DNA of 64,000 nucleotides from Acanthornis magna (GCA_036785705.1 JAWUZG010000174.1:372001-436000); one strand, 5' to 3'. Counted from the first letter of the stretch, positions 9,116 to 19,924 are shown. Notes: generated from the sequence alone by a model not told the origin. Program-made: numbers and translations.

Positions 9116-10872
9116 TCAGCACTGGAGCTTGCTCCCTTGGCATTTGAGCTTGAAGTAAAAGCGGTAGGAATTGTTGTAGGAATGCAGGGTGCTGGCGAAG
9201 CACGAGGCCACCGCCGTGTCACACAGGCAGGTCTCTCTCTCACACCAGCTCTGCTCATTACCTGCGGGGGAAACTGCGGTGGCTTTCCTGCCCGGAGCCC
9301 CCGGGGGGAAGCGCAAGGAGCAGCGTGTCCCGGTGCTTGCCCTCCCCAACCGTGTCAATGCCCATTTAATCATCCACCCGGCCGGGAATCGGGCGGGGTT
9401 CGCCCAGGGGATGCTCTCTGGGGTGTCCTGCTCTGGGGACGGTCCCCGGCCGGGAATCGGGCTGGGTTCGCCCAGGGGATGCTCTCTGGGGTGCCCTGCT
9501 CCGGGGACGGTCCCCGGCCGGGAATCGGGCTGGGTTCGCCCAGGGGATGCTCTCTGGGGTGTCCTGCTCTGGGGACGGTCCCCGGCCGGGAATCGGGCTG
9601 GGTTCGCCCAGGGGATGCTCTCTGGGGTGCCCTGCTCCGGGGACGGTCCCCGCTCGCCGTTCGGTACTCACTGCAGGTGATGTCCCCGCCGCTGGAGGTG
9701 AAGCTGTAGGGGGTGATCAGGGGGCTGCAGCTGCCCTCCCTCAGCCTCCTGTAGCAGCAGTCGTGGGCTTGGCAGCACCTGCGGGGACACCGCGTCACAC
9801 CGCGGCCCCAAACCCTCCCTCACCACTCCTGGAGGGCAGAGGAAGGGCCAGCCTCAAATTTAAGGCGACCAGGAGGAGGAGGAGGTGACAAGACAGCAGC
9901 AGGACATGGCTGGGGAACAGTGCAATTTTTAGGGATTTTTAGGGAGCCCAGGCTGGGAGCGGTGATGCCGTTCTGGTACTCACCGGTCCGTGGGATCCAC
10001 GGGGGTCCCGCTGCCCCCGATGCCGCAGAAACAGCCGTACCAGCTGTAGGACAGCAGGGCACTCCTCCCCGTGGCCGCCCGGATCATCCGCTCCAGCTCC
10101 AGGACGCTGGTGCCCGCCGGGAGCAGCCCTGCGGGGGCACAGGGTGGGCTGGAGCCGGAGCAGGGTGGGGAGCCCGGGGGCGATCCCTGCACCGAGCGCC
10201 AGGCACGGGCATGGCACTGGTCTGGCTTTGCTGGAAATGTGCACTTCCAGGATTTGAACCACGAGAAGCTTTGTCCCCCCCAATCCAGAATTAGGGAATC
10301 ACAGAATCATGGAATGGTTTTGGCTGGAAGAAACCTTAAAGCCTGTCTTGTTCCACCCCCTGCCATGGGCAGGGACACCTTCCACTATTCCAGGCAGCTC
10401 CAAGCCCTGTCCAACCTGGCCTGGGACACTGCCAGGGATCCAGGGGCAGCCACAGCTTCTCCGGGCACCTGTGCCAGGGCCTCCCCACCCTCACAGGGAG
10501 GATGACTTTTACAGTCTGGCTTTTACAGTCACTGGATTTGGTCTGGCACAAGACATTTTGCCCTCTGGACTGGCTCTGCCATGCTGCAAACTGCAATCCA
10601 CTATCGCCAGGGTCAGCCATGGGCTTGGCACAGGCAGGAAGGGTGACAACTCCTGAAATAAATGTGGATCTCAGCATCCCAAAGCCTCCCCATCACAAAG
10701 CCCTCCAGGACTGCAGCAGTTCTACACAAAGCACTAGAGAGAAACTTCCAGATTTAAACATAAGCCTGAATTGTGCACAAAAACTCGGGGTTTGTATGTG
10801 GATCCCAGCCTGGCCGGGGACAGCAGGGCACTTACCACAAGCCAGGAGCATGGCAAGGAGGAGATTCCTCAT
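9116..10872 (-). CDS. Group II secreted phospholipase A2, active-site complete
   Basis: Four coding exons, 10836-10872, 9984-10128, 9672-9778 and 9116-9261, sum to 435 nt (144 residues). The signal peptide starts MRNLLLAMLLACGLLPAG. The Ca2+ loop is YGCFCGIGG, with Phe for the usual second Tyr, which is a mild change. The catalytic segment is CCQAHDCCYRRL (His48, Asp49, Tyr52), and Asp99 lies in CLCDTAVASC. Cys50 and the terminal extension KCQGSKLQC identify group II. The Asn-rich stretch SYNNSY precedes the tail. It sits where human PLA2G2D, 2F and 2C lie, between PLA2G5 and UBXN10, but I cannot assign it to one of them. A 68-bp minisatellite fills most of the intron between exons 3 and 4. 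A TATA-driven noncoding exon lies upstream. Confidence 0.9.
9381..9652. repeat. 68-bp minisatellite, four copies, in a PLA2 intron
   Basis: Copies begin at 9381, 9449, 9517 and 9585, each starting 'gccgggaatcggg' and containing 'ttcgcccaggggatgctctc'. Copies alternate at two sites ('gtcctgctctgg' or 'gccctgctccgg'), suggesting the present array arose by duplicating a two-unit block. Confidence 0.92.
10287..10502 (-). repeat. CR1 LINE 3' fragment, antisense
   Basis: Inverted CR1 tail beginning 'gggaatcacagaatcatgga', followed by the 'gccatgggcagggacacctt' and 'gggatccaggggcagccac' blocks. It lies in intron 1 of the group II PLA2 gene. Confidence 0.9.
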
Positions 10873-11171
10873 CCTGGGGCTGCCCTGGAGAGGGAACAAC
10901 AAGGACAGAAGCTCCTCCAGTGCCCACACCAGGGGCACGGAACCAGCTGGGAGCACCCAGCAATGCCTCAGGTGACGTTGGTGTCACTGTGGATGCAGTG
11001 TTGGAAGGCATCACTGAGTGAATCCTGACAGTTCTTTATCCTGGTTTTGGGATGTGGCACTTGCCATGGATGCAGTGGCCTGTCCTGCAGCTCAGGACCT
11101 GCAGCCCTCCCTCCTGCCCATCCCCAGAGCTGCCTGATGAGCACCAGGGCAGTGAAATCCCCTCTCCTTAC

Positions 11172-11224
11172 CTGCCTGGCCCTGCAGCTCCAACGCCGCC
11201 AGCTCAGCGGGGTGGGTTTATATC
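11172..11224 (-). promoter_or_regulatory. Promoter and noncoding first exon of the group II PLA2 gene
   Basis: GATATAAAC on the minus strand at 11216-11224 is the TATA box. A start near 11190 gives a short untranslated exon ending at 11172 (CAG followed by GTAAGG). The acceptor before the ATG exon is tctccag at 10885-10891. The layout copies that of PLA2G5. Confidence 0.6.
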
Positions 11225-13896
11225 TGTGCCGAGGCCCACCCCTTCTCTATCTGTGCTGACAGTGTGGGTCGTCCCGAGCTGGGCTTGCCTCGAGCAGGGA
11301 GCAGATTCCCATCCTTCCCCAAAAAAAAAGAGTTTTCCCAGAGCAGTGAGCACCACCATCATCTCGCTCATGGCTGGGCACATCTCCATCCCTGTGTGAG
11401 GCCAGTCAAGACGTTGGCCGTGGTTCCAAAATCCATGGGATTTGGTGGCTGGAGAGATGGGATAAAAGTGATTTATACCCAGGATGGCACCTCAAAGGAT
11501 GTAGAATCCTTGTCCCAGGTGTAGAGACAGCACTTTGTTGTCTCAGGTGGGTCCTTGGTTTTGCCAGCTCACACCCTGAAGCCTCAAAGATGGTTTCTCT
11601 TGGTTCCTTCCCTGTAACTGCCCCCCCAAACCCATGGCTGCATCCAAAGCTGGCCTTGCAAAACTGCAAGGGAGAACAGCAAAAATCAGGATTGCAATTC
11701 CTGGGTCTGCAGTTTTTCCTGTCCTGTCTCTGTGGTTTTCCTGTCTGCCCAGAGCGCAGGGGCAAGGGGTCTGTGAAATTAAACCAGCAGTAGCAAAGGC
11801 TGGAAAAGCCACAGAAACCCAACTTGGAATGCTTTGGTAACACAGTTTATTTAATTCCTGTAACCCAAACATGATACAGAGACACGGGGAAGGCAGAAAA
11901 CCAGAGGAGATAAGGATAAGGAACAAAAGCTGCTGTTTTCCCTCGAAACTGTGGGGCCAAGAGCAAACACAGACACAAATGCGGGTATTGGGTGATATGC
12001 AGGGACTAATTACACTCAAGAGGAAGGGAATTCGGGGTTGGGAATTGTAAAGAAATGACTCACAGGTCTGGGAGTAAAGAAGAGAAACCTTTGCTGAAAT
12101 TCCCGAGAGCCACCAAAGGTGACACTGGAAGGGACATCACCTCTTGTCCGCCCTCCACGGTGGCAGAGCTGTCTCTCCTGGGGTTTTCCTTCCCTCTAAC
12201 CTTTTATTTCCTGCTGCAAGTGGAATAAAAGTCCATCCAGGCCTGTTAAGGATGGGGAGCAACATCTCACCTGCTGCCCCACTCACCATCTGCACAAGAA
12301 ATCACTCCAAAATGCTACAATGACAACCCCAACCTCTGCTTTCCTCACCTGACTTTTAAAACCAGGGCATCCCTAATAATTCATAAATCAATCCCTTTCC
12401 TACCTCCTCCACAAAATACTTCCATTGCAGAAGGTTTTCCTTGCTGTGGTAGTCATTGTCTGCACTGCTCCTGCTTTGGCATTGCAGGTCCTTGGTTTTG
12501 GGGGAAAGATCTGGGGTTTTGCTGTAGAGTTTGGATAAATCCGTGTGAAAAGCATTGTCCAGGGATGGAAATGGAGAGCAGAGGGCTGGGATCACATGGT
12601 TTTGGGATCCACACATGGTTTTAACCAAATCCCCTTGTTTTAAGTGCTCCCTCTCTGTGGAGGATCTCAAGGGAGCACCCACACGAAGCTAAACCCTGTC
12701 TTTAACTAACCCACAAACTCGAGGACTTAAAAACCACCCGTGGAAGTGACTATCCCATTGGAAATACGGAACTTTTCAACCTTCCTATGGAACAAGCAGA
12801 GCCAGGAATCACCCCCCATCTGTTTGTTGAGGGCCTTATTGAAATGCAAATACACTGTGTGCTTTGATCTGAAACTCGCCTGTTTTCCCGGCAGCGTTGC
12901 TAAACATCCTGGGCTGGGGTGAACTGATAGGAGACTATTTCCCTCCTTATTTTATTTATTTTTAGTGCATAGGTTGGCCTTGATCTTCCTGCCCTTGCAG
13001 GGTGGGGACCCCAAGTTTATGGTGGCTATTTATTGCTTTTTTCTTGCTGCCTTCGAAGGGTATCTGTCAGTGGGAGCAGCAGCTGCTTAACTGGGAGTGG
13101 GTTTAGAAAGGGATTAATGGGAAGAGATGGAAAGGTCGGTGTTATGTGGGGTGTTCCCAGAAGGAAAATTGACTCAGGGATCATTTGAAGCCAGGGGGGT
13201 CAGGAGGACACACCCTCCCTCCTGGCTGGAGCTTTCCCAGCACAAAGAAACTGCCCCAAAAGAGTTGTTTTAGGTCCCTGCGTGATCTTGTGTGTAAAGA
13301 GTAATTTTTTAAGGTGTTTTCATCACAATTCATGAGTGTGGGGTTTATTTGTCTGGTTTTATTCAGTGGTCACTGAATAATGTCACAGGGAGGTTAAACC
13401 CTGTCTTGTGCTCCCATCCTGCTGCCTTTGCTCAGGAAGGCCTGTAACGCCTCAGTTTTAAACTTTTAGGGTTAAACCCCAAAGATTTGGGTATTTAAGC
13501 AGGGTGACAACATCGTGGTTTTGCTTTGGGTGGGTTGGAGGAATGAGAATTGCTGCGGGAGGGCTGGGACACCCTGGGCACCACAGTCACCTCCGGGTGG
13601 AGTTTGGGAGAGAGGACCCTGAGGCACCCCCTGCTCCCCCCACTCCTTTATGTCCCACAGGAAAAAGCCTCTGGAAGCTTCCCAATGTCACGGGGCTGCT
13701 GCTGTGCCACGCCGAGGCCTGAAGCTGTGTCATGGCCCTGTGCAGAGCCCACAGCAGCTCACGGGTGTCCCTGAGCCTGAGGACCTCCCCCGGGACCACA
13801 CTGGGACATTCCGGCCCTTCCCAGCCCTGGTTCCATCCACCCCCAGACATCCTGGTTGTCCCCATCCCTGGATCCACCCCGGGACATCCCAGCTGT
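11225..13896. other. Intergenic, no gene seen
   Basis: Spacer between the PLA2 cluster and UBXN10. No sPLA2 exon signature, CR1 piece or recognisable protein-coding segment was found. The open frames present are short and lack domain-like composition. Confidence 0.45.
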
Positions 13897-14779
13897 CCCA
13901 TCCCCGTTCCCATCCCACTTCCTATCCCTGGTTCCCATCCCGGTTCTCATTCCCATTCTGATTCCCATTCTGATTCTGATTCTGATTCCCATTCCCATTC
14001 TGATTCCCATTCCCATTCCCGTTCCCATTCCCATCCCTGTTCCCGCCGCCGTTCCCATTCCCGCCCCCGTTCCCGTTCCTGTTCCCATCCCCATCCCCGT
14101 TCCCATTTCCATCCTCATTCCTATTCCTATCCTCGTTCTCATCCCCATCCCCGTTCCCATTCCCATTCCCATCCCCGTTCCTGTTCCCATCCTCGTTTCC
14201 TATCCTCGTTCCCATTCCCATTCCCATTCCCATTCCCGTCCCCGTCCCCGTTCCCGTTCCTGTCCCCGTTCCTATCCCCGTTCCCGTCCCCGTCCCCGTT
14301 CCTGTCCCCGTTCCTATCCCCGTCCCCGTCCCCGTTCCCGTTCCTGTCCCCGTTCCTATCCCCGTCCCCGTTCCCGTTCCTGTCCCCGTTCCTATCCCCG
14401 TTCCCGTTCCCGTTCCTGTCCCCATTCCCGTCCCCGTCCCCGTTCCTGTCCCCGTTCCCGTCCCCGTTCCCGTTCCTATCCCCGTTCCCGTCCCCGTTCC
14501 CGTTCCTGTCCCCGTTCCTATCCCCGTTCCCGTCCCCGTTCCTATCCCCGTTCCTATCCCCGTTCCCGTTCCTATCCCCGTTCCCGTTCCCGTTCCTATC
14601 CCCGTTCCCGTTCCTATCCCCGTTCCCGTTCCTATCCCCGTTCCCGTCCCCGTTCCCGTTCCTATCCCCGTTCCCGTCCCCGTTCCCGTTCCTATCCCCG
14701 TTCCCGTCCCCGTTCCCGTTCCCGTTCCTATCCCCGTCCCCGTCCCCGTTCCCGTTCCCGTTCCCGTTCCCGTTCCCGC
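13897..14779. repeat. Hexanucleotide-type array, CCCATT then CCCGTT units
   Basis: About 880 bases of imperfect 6-base units. Up to about 14230 the units are mostly CCCATT, with some CTGATT. Beyond that they are CCCGTT, CCCGTC and TCCTATCCCCG combinations. The plus strand is almost purely pyrimidine and the minus strand is a long run of GGGAAC/GGGGAC units. Because the length is a multiple of three, every frame is open and encodes low-complexity peptides (Ser-Pro-Phe, Arg-Ser-Pro, Gly-Thr, Asn-Gly types). These are consequences of the repeat and not genes. It ends directly at the UBXN10 CpG island. Confidence 0.95.
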
Positions 14780-15080
14780 GGGACCGGCGGGGGGCGGGGC
14801 AGGGCGGGGCGCGCGCCCGGAAGTGCCGCGGTCGCCACGGCAACGGCGTCGTGCGGCGGGCGCGGGGTCGGTGAGGGACGCCGGGACCCGGAGCGGGTGA
14901 GGGACCGGGACCGACACCGGGCCGGGGAAGGGGCCGGGACCAAGCCGGGGGCGGGCCCGGGCCCGGGCTCTGTGCAGCCGAGCTAGCGGGCCGGGCTCTG
15001 CCGGCGGGGCTGCGCTCTGCCGTGGGCCCGGCCGTGGGCTCAGACCCAGGCCCAGCTGTGGGCCCGGCGAGGCTGTGGCA
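14780..15080 (+). promoter_or_regulatory. UBXN10: CpG-island promoter and first exon of UBXN10
   Basis: A dense CpG block follows the repeat array. It contains an ETS-like site (ccggaagtg, 14817-14825) and an RFX X-box. Two tandem donors, gtgagggac at 14871 and at 14897, could end a noncoding first exon. That exon would splice over about 2.7 kb of intron to an acceptor (ctcccag or cccgcag) just before the single coding exon at 17648. Confidence 0.6.
14831..14844 (+). promoter_or_regulatory. RFX X-box motif (ciliary gene element)
   Basis: gtcgccacggcaac fits the X-box rule GTNRCC, spacer of 0-3 bases, RGYAAC exactly, with a 2-base spacer. RFX factors use X-boxes to drive ciliary genes, and UBXN10 is a ciliary p97 adaptor. 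The position inside the presumed promoter makes function likely. Confidence 0.65.
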
Positions 15081-15124
15081 CTGAGAGCTCTGCTTGGGGC
15101 TGTGCCAGCCCTCACCAGGACAAG

Positions 15125-15365
15125 GGTAGCGGGCAGGGACTGATGCCCAGGAAGCTCCACCTGAACATGAGGAAGAACTTCTTTAAGCACCCTGGAATAC
15201 ATTGCCCAGAGAGGGTGTGGAGTCCCCCTCACTGGAGATGTTCCAGACCCATCCGCACACCATCCTGTGCCCGGTGCTCTGGGCTGACCCTGCTGGAGCA
15301 GGGAGGTGGCACCAGGTGAGCTGCCATTGTCCCTTCCAGCCTGACCCGTTCTGTGACCCCGTGCT
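15125..15365 (+). repeat. CR1 LINE 3' fragment, sense
   Basis: Contains 'ctgaacatgaggaagaactt' and ends 'cttccagcctgacccgttct', the sense CR1 tail. It lies in UBXN10 intron 1. Confidence 0.85.
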
Positions 15366-15926
15366 GTAGGTCAGGGGTGTGCAGTGCCCACCCTCCCAGG
15401 CCCTGGGGTCACCGTTTTGGGGTCACCTGTGGGCACAGCCCTCCCTGGCTGCAGTTCCCTCAGCGGACCCTGTGTTTTCAGCCTCTCCCGTCTGACGTAC
15501 ACCGTGCTAGGGCAGTACAGACACTCGCGGGAGGGTCCCACCAGGGCTTCTGCCAGCTTGGTTGGTTGGTTGGGGATTTATTCTCGGAAATGAGCGTCAC
15601 TGGAGATATCTGTAAGTGCTCCCGTGCGCCTGGAGTTCTGCCTCAATGCGTTGTTGCCTTGGAGTTTGTTTGTTAGGGCATGAAGGGGAAGGCACAGCCC
15701 CTGTCCCTCCCACAGGCTCCAGGGAAACTGGGCTGAGTCGCCTGGGCTCGTGTCCCTGTCCAGCGCCGCTGGAGCCTCGGGAGGGACAGGTCTGTTAGCT
15801 GGGGCTGGGCAGGGTGTGCTGGGGCTCTGCCTTGGCCGTGCTGAGCTGGAGGAGAAATCAAGTGTTAAATAACAAACACATTGCTGGCAAAGCGCCACAG
15901 GGGCTGTTCCCTCTGTTTGTTTGGTT

Positions 15927-16650
15927 TAGAATAGAATCCCAGAAGGGTTTGGGTTGGAAGGGGACTTAAAGACCATCTTGTTCCATCCCCTGCCATTGTA
16001 AGGGACACTTTCTGCCACCCTGGGTTGCTCCAAGCCCTGTCCAGCCTGGCCTTGAGCACTTCCAGGGATGGGGCAGCCACAGCTTCTCTGTGCAACCTGT
16101 GCCAGGGCCTCCCCACCCTCAATTCTTCCCAATATCCCATCTAACCCTGCCCTCTATCGTTGGGAAGCCATTCCCCCTTGTCCTGTCCCTCCAGGCCCTT
16201 GTAAACAGTCTCTCTCCATCTTTCCTGTCAGCTCCCTTCAGATTCTGGAAGGCCATGATTAGGTCACCCTGGAGCCTTCTTTCCCCAGGCTGAACAATCC
16301 CAATTGCCTCAGCCTTTCCTCACAGCAGAGCTGCTCCATCCCTGTGATTATCCTGGTGCCTCCTCTAGGCTCTCCAGCAGCTCCATGTCATTCCCTTGCT
16401 GAGGACCCTAGAGTTGGAGGCAGCTCTGCAGGTTGTTCTTCTTCCAGTGTCACTTTTCATCCCTGCTGCTCTCACTTCTGCCTGGGATTGCCCTGACCCG
16501 AGCGTAAAGTTTTGCCCTTGGCTTTGCTGAACTCCATGAGGTTTGCATTGACCCACACGCTGCTGGGGTGACACACAGCAGCTGAGCATGACTGTGTCAC
16601 TACTGGAGAATGCCAAGCAATCCAAGGTTACCCTTATTCCCCCTTAGTAA
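15927..16650 (-). repeat. CR1 LINE 3' fragment, antisense, long copy
   Basis: It begins 'agaatagaatcccagaaggg' and extends about 700 bases through 'attcccccttgtcctgtccc' and 'tgattaggtcaccctggagc'. This is one of the longest CR1 copies in the window. It lies in UBXN10 intron 1. Confidence 0.85.
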
Positions 16651-16831
16651 ATGCTACCACAAAACCCACAGGAATGGAAGAGGAGGTTCCCTGTGGCACT
16701 TCTCCAAAACGGTGTTGTGAGGTTGTGACACGGTGGTTGGGCTGCCTATCCTGGCACAGCCAAGTGCTCCGAGCACAGCTCCATTTGGAGAACACACAGC
16801 AGAACGTGGCTTCCTCCTTCGTGGAGGTTAT

Positions 16832-17100
16832 ATCACAGAATCATGGAATACCCTGAGCTGGGAGGAACTCACAGGGACTGTGGAGTCCAACTCCTGGCCC
16901 TGCACAGACCCCCCCAACAATCCCACCCTGTTCATCCCTGAGAGCGTTGTCCAAACGCTCCTGGAGCTCTGGCAGCCTCGGGGCTGTGCCCATTCCCTGG
17001 GGAGCCTGGGCAGTGCCCAGCACCGTCTGGGGGAAGAACCTTTTCCTGCTATCCAACCTAAAGCTCCCTGACACAACTCTGGCCATTCCTGCAGGTAAAT
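16832..17100 (-). repeat. CR1 LINE 3' fragment, antisense
   Basis: Begins 'atcacagaatcatggaatac' and contains 'gagtccaactcctggccctg', a subfamily different from the neighbouring copy. It lies in UBXN10 intron 1. Confidence 0.85.
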
Positions 17101-17647
17101 CATTCTCTGTTAAGCAGCTTGTGGTCATAGGAGAGTCAAAGCAAGTTTCTGTGTATTGAATCAGGGTTTTTCAAACTCAGTGGTCTTGAGATATCTTTAA
17201 AATATGAAGTATAGTCAGTCTTATCCCAAAATCCACAACGGGAACTGAATCTGCCACTGCATGAACAGTGAAAAGGCCAGAGCTGTGCTCATCTGAGCTT
17301 CACTTATCTCCCATTTGCACTGAGTTTCCAGCTTCATAAGAAAATAATGGTTCTTTCCATCAAAAACTTACATTCAGTTGCAAAGGGCACAACTTCCCAA
17401 AGCTCTGGGTCAACTTTACACAATTCCTGCCGAAGCCAGTCCCTACAAATAACACATCTTCCACCCTCTGTGACTCAGCCCTTACTGCACCGCAGGGTTG
17501 CTGCCTGCCCACACAGTGATACCCCAGATTTATTGCATTATTAGCTGACACGCAGCACAGTGTGGGAGTCACAGGGAGATTGAACTCTCTGGAGACTTTC
17601 TGGCCAGTTCCCGTAACTTTTCCCTCTGCTCCCAGCCCGCAGGTGCG

Positions 17648-18514
17648 ATGGCCACAGCGGCTTTCCTGGACTCAGCACCAGCTCAGCTCTGCTTCCCTCC
17701 GGACACAGCCGCTCTGCCGTGGACCAGCGCTGTCACCATGCACGTCACCAGGCCCAAATCTGCCAAGGGACGGAGGCCAAGCTTGAGCCACCCTCAGGGC
17801 ATGGAAGCCTGTCCGTGCCATGTGCCATCTTCCCTGCTGGCAGCCTCTCCTCGGGAATCAGTGACCAGCCGGAGAGCACTGCTCACAAAACTGGCATTCC
17901 CACCTGCCCAGGTGTCACCTGGGAAAATCCCAAAGCTCCTGCAGCAAGTGCCTTTGAAGAGCTCATCTTCCCTGAACAAGTACCGGGTGCTGCCCTCCAT
18001 CGTCCGCAAGGGCGCAGGGAGCGATGCCGTGGAAGCGTTGGCTGAACGGACCAACCGGCTGGAAGTGAGCGAGGGGCGGGAAGATGCTCCGAAAGTCATC
18101 AAGACTCTTTCTGGAGAGCAGGAATCTGCCAGCACATTGTCAGGAAATGACATTCCCACTAAAGACAGCTCACACATGCACTGTGCCCCTGAGCAGTGGG
18201 GAAGGCAAGTGAGGGAGGAGAGCCCTTGGATGTCCCCTGTAAGCCTGGAAGAGCCGTATGTGCTGCTCGCTGTCCGATCTCCCTCTGGGCAGAGGTTTGA
18301 GCACCACTTCAAGCCCTCTGACAGTCTCCAGATGGTCCTTGCTGTGGCAGGACAGAAATTGTTGGCCAACTACCAGCACTGCAGCATTGAAACCATGGAG
18401 GTGCCCCGGAGGAGCTTCTCTGACCTTACAAAGTCCCTTCATGAATGTGGGATCCTCCCCAAGTCCGTGCTGTGCATCCGACAGGACGAGCAGCGCAATG
18501 CAGAAGATCTTTAG
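17648..18514 (+). CDS. UBXN10: UBX domain protein 10, ciliary p97/VCP adaptor
   Basis: 288 residues in a single coding exon, like the 280-residue human protein. UBXN10 recruits the AAA ATPase p97 and associates with IFT-B, supporting cilium assembly. Conserved short motifs are RPKSAKGRRPS (about residues 35-45) and SSSLNKYRVLPSI (about 106-118). The UBX domain fills about residues 202-278, from LLAVRSPSGQRF to PKSVLCI. It includes the near-invariant HCSIETMEVPRRSFSDL, whose VPRR stands where most UBX domains have FPR. The middle (about 120-200) is weakly conserved and probably disordered. The start is the first ATG after the splice acceptor, and its MATxA opening matches the mammalian protein. 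It lies next to VWA5B1 in mammals, whereas here DDX19 intervenes. Confidence 0.94.
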   Translation: MATAAFLDSAPAQLCFPPDTAALPWTSAVTMHVTRPKSAKGRRPSLSHPQGMEACPCHVPSSLLAASPRESVTSRRALLTKLAFPPAQVSPGKIPKLLQQVPLKSSSSLNKYRVLPSIVRKGAGSDAVEALAERTNRLEVSEGREDAPKVIKTLSGEQESASTLSGNDIPTKDSSHMHCAPEQWGRQVREESPWMSPVSLEEPYVLLAVRSPSGQRFEHHFKPSDSLQMVLAVAGQKLLANYQHCSIETMEVPRRSFSDLTKSLHECGILPKSVLCIRQDEQRNAEDL

Positions 18515-19924
18515 GCACACAGAGATGCCCTGGGTCCTTCTGCTCAGTGGGATGCATTGCTTCTTCCAAAAAACTGAGAATCTGATGCTTCCTGTGCCTA
18601 CTTCTTTATCTTCCATCTCCAACAACTTCCTCAGGAAGCAGAGTTATGGCTATGTCTTGAAATAGCATTTCAGATGTGTAAACCTGATTCAAACAGTGCA
18701 GCTTGTGTCACCTGTGCCATGACAAATTTCTGCCTGAGTGCCACCAACCTTCACATTTTTTGGTTTGTTGAAGATGCTGATGTCCTTTGAAAACTGAAGT
18801 TTCCAAGACCTCGCCCCTTGTCTTTTTGTATATTTTGGGAAGGTATCACTGAATGCAGAAGCACCAGTTGGGAAGGTAAAAACAGAACTGATTTAGCCAC
18901 AGGACCACCTTCAGTAGCTTGTCATTATCCTAAACATCTCAACAGACTGAAAAGGAGATCAAACCCCTAAACCATCTGGAAATAACAGTAACAACACATA
19001 AATGGGTTATTGTGAAGTATTAATTTACAAAACTGATCATAAAATACCTGCGAGGGCTCAGATCTTTCTGGGTAACCTCAGTCCAGCTCTAAATAATCTT
19101 TTTAAGAACAAATAATTATTATTTTGGCTGTCTTGGGGAGCAGCAGGATTTTCTCCTTAGTTTTAGTTCTCTTATTCAGCTCATGTGATCCATAGGTAAG
19201 AATAGATAGTTAAGAAGGGATGTTACAGGTAATTCCATTTAACACCTCTACACTGAAGTGAGTTAGTCCAAGAAGCAAGTGCTGCTTTGGGAATTTTTAA
19301 ATAAGAAGATGTTAATGGGATTTGACTGGGAATTGGCTTATGGGGTAAACCATCTTTTACTAAACCATCATTAAAAGACTGGTTGGGTGACTTGGCAGGT
19401 TTAGGTAAACTAAAAAAAAAAAAAGAACTATCTTCCAGTTTCTAATGGAAGTTCAAAGGCACTAATTTTTAATCTCCTTAAAAGTGAACCACTTGCTACA
19501 CAGATGAATGAGTTTAAATGTTCTGAGGCAAACCCAATTTATTTTGAATCTCAGTGTAACTGCCAAACCAACTCAGCACAAAAGCACAAACATTAACAGG
19601 AGAAAGCTGATGCTGGCGCTGGCTGTGAGTGTAGTACCTGCTGCTAAATGAAGTGTTCAGGGTCCAGCAGCTTTGTAAAACCGGTACCTGATGGAACCAT
19701 GGGTGATGGGAATTGCTCTGCAGCAGTCCCAGATATCAAAACATATGGATGCCTTCAACAGAACCACAAAGTATTTCACTTGGTTTCAGGAAGAGACCAT
19801 TTTCCATGTTTCCTTCAGTTAGGTAGTTAATTCCCTTTTTCTGACTGTTGCGTGTACTGTGTTACTCCTACATTTCAGAGTGTTTCCATCCTGTTTTAAA
19901 TAAAACCTTTTAGGCTGAAACTTG
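18515..19924 (+). other. UBXN10: UBXN10 3' UTR
   Basis: AT-richer sequence with no coding potential runs from the stop to the first clear AATAAA at 19899. No repeat family was recognised apart from a 14-base A run near 19412. Confidence 0.5.
19899..19904 (+). terminator. UBXN10: UBXN10 poly(A) signal
   Basis: AATAAA, the first canonical hexamer that I noticed after the coding exon, giving a 3' UTR of about 1.4 kb. Confidence 0.55.

Noticed and set aside
13732..15232. Open frames of 234-436 codons on both strands
   Set aside because: They are products of the hexanucleotide array, whose period is a multiple of three. Compositions are two- or three-residue periodic, and no domain or sensible gene structure is present.
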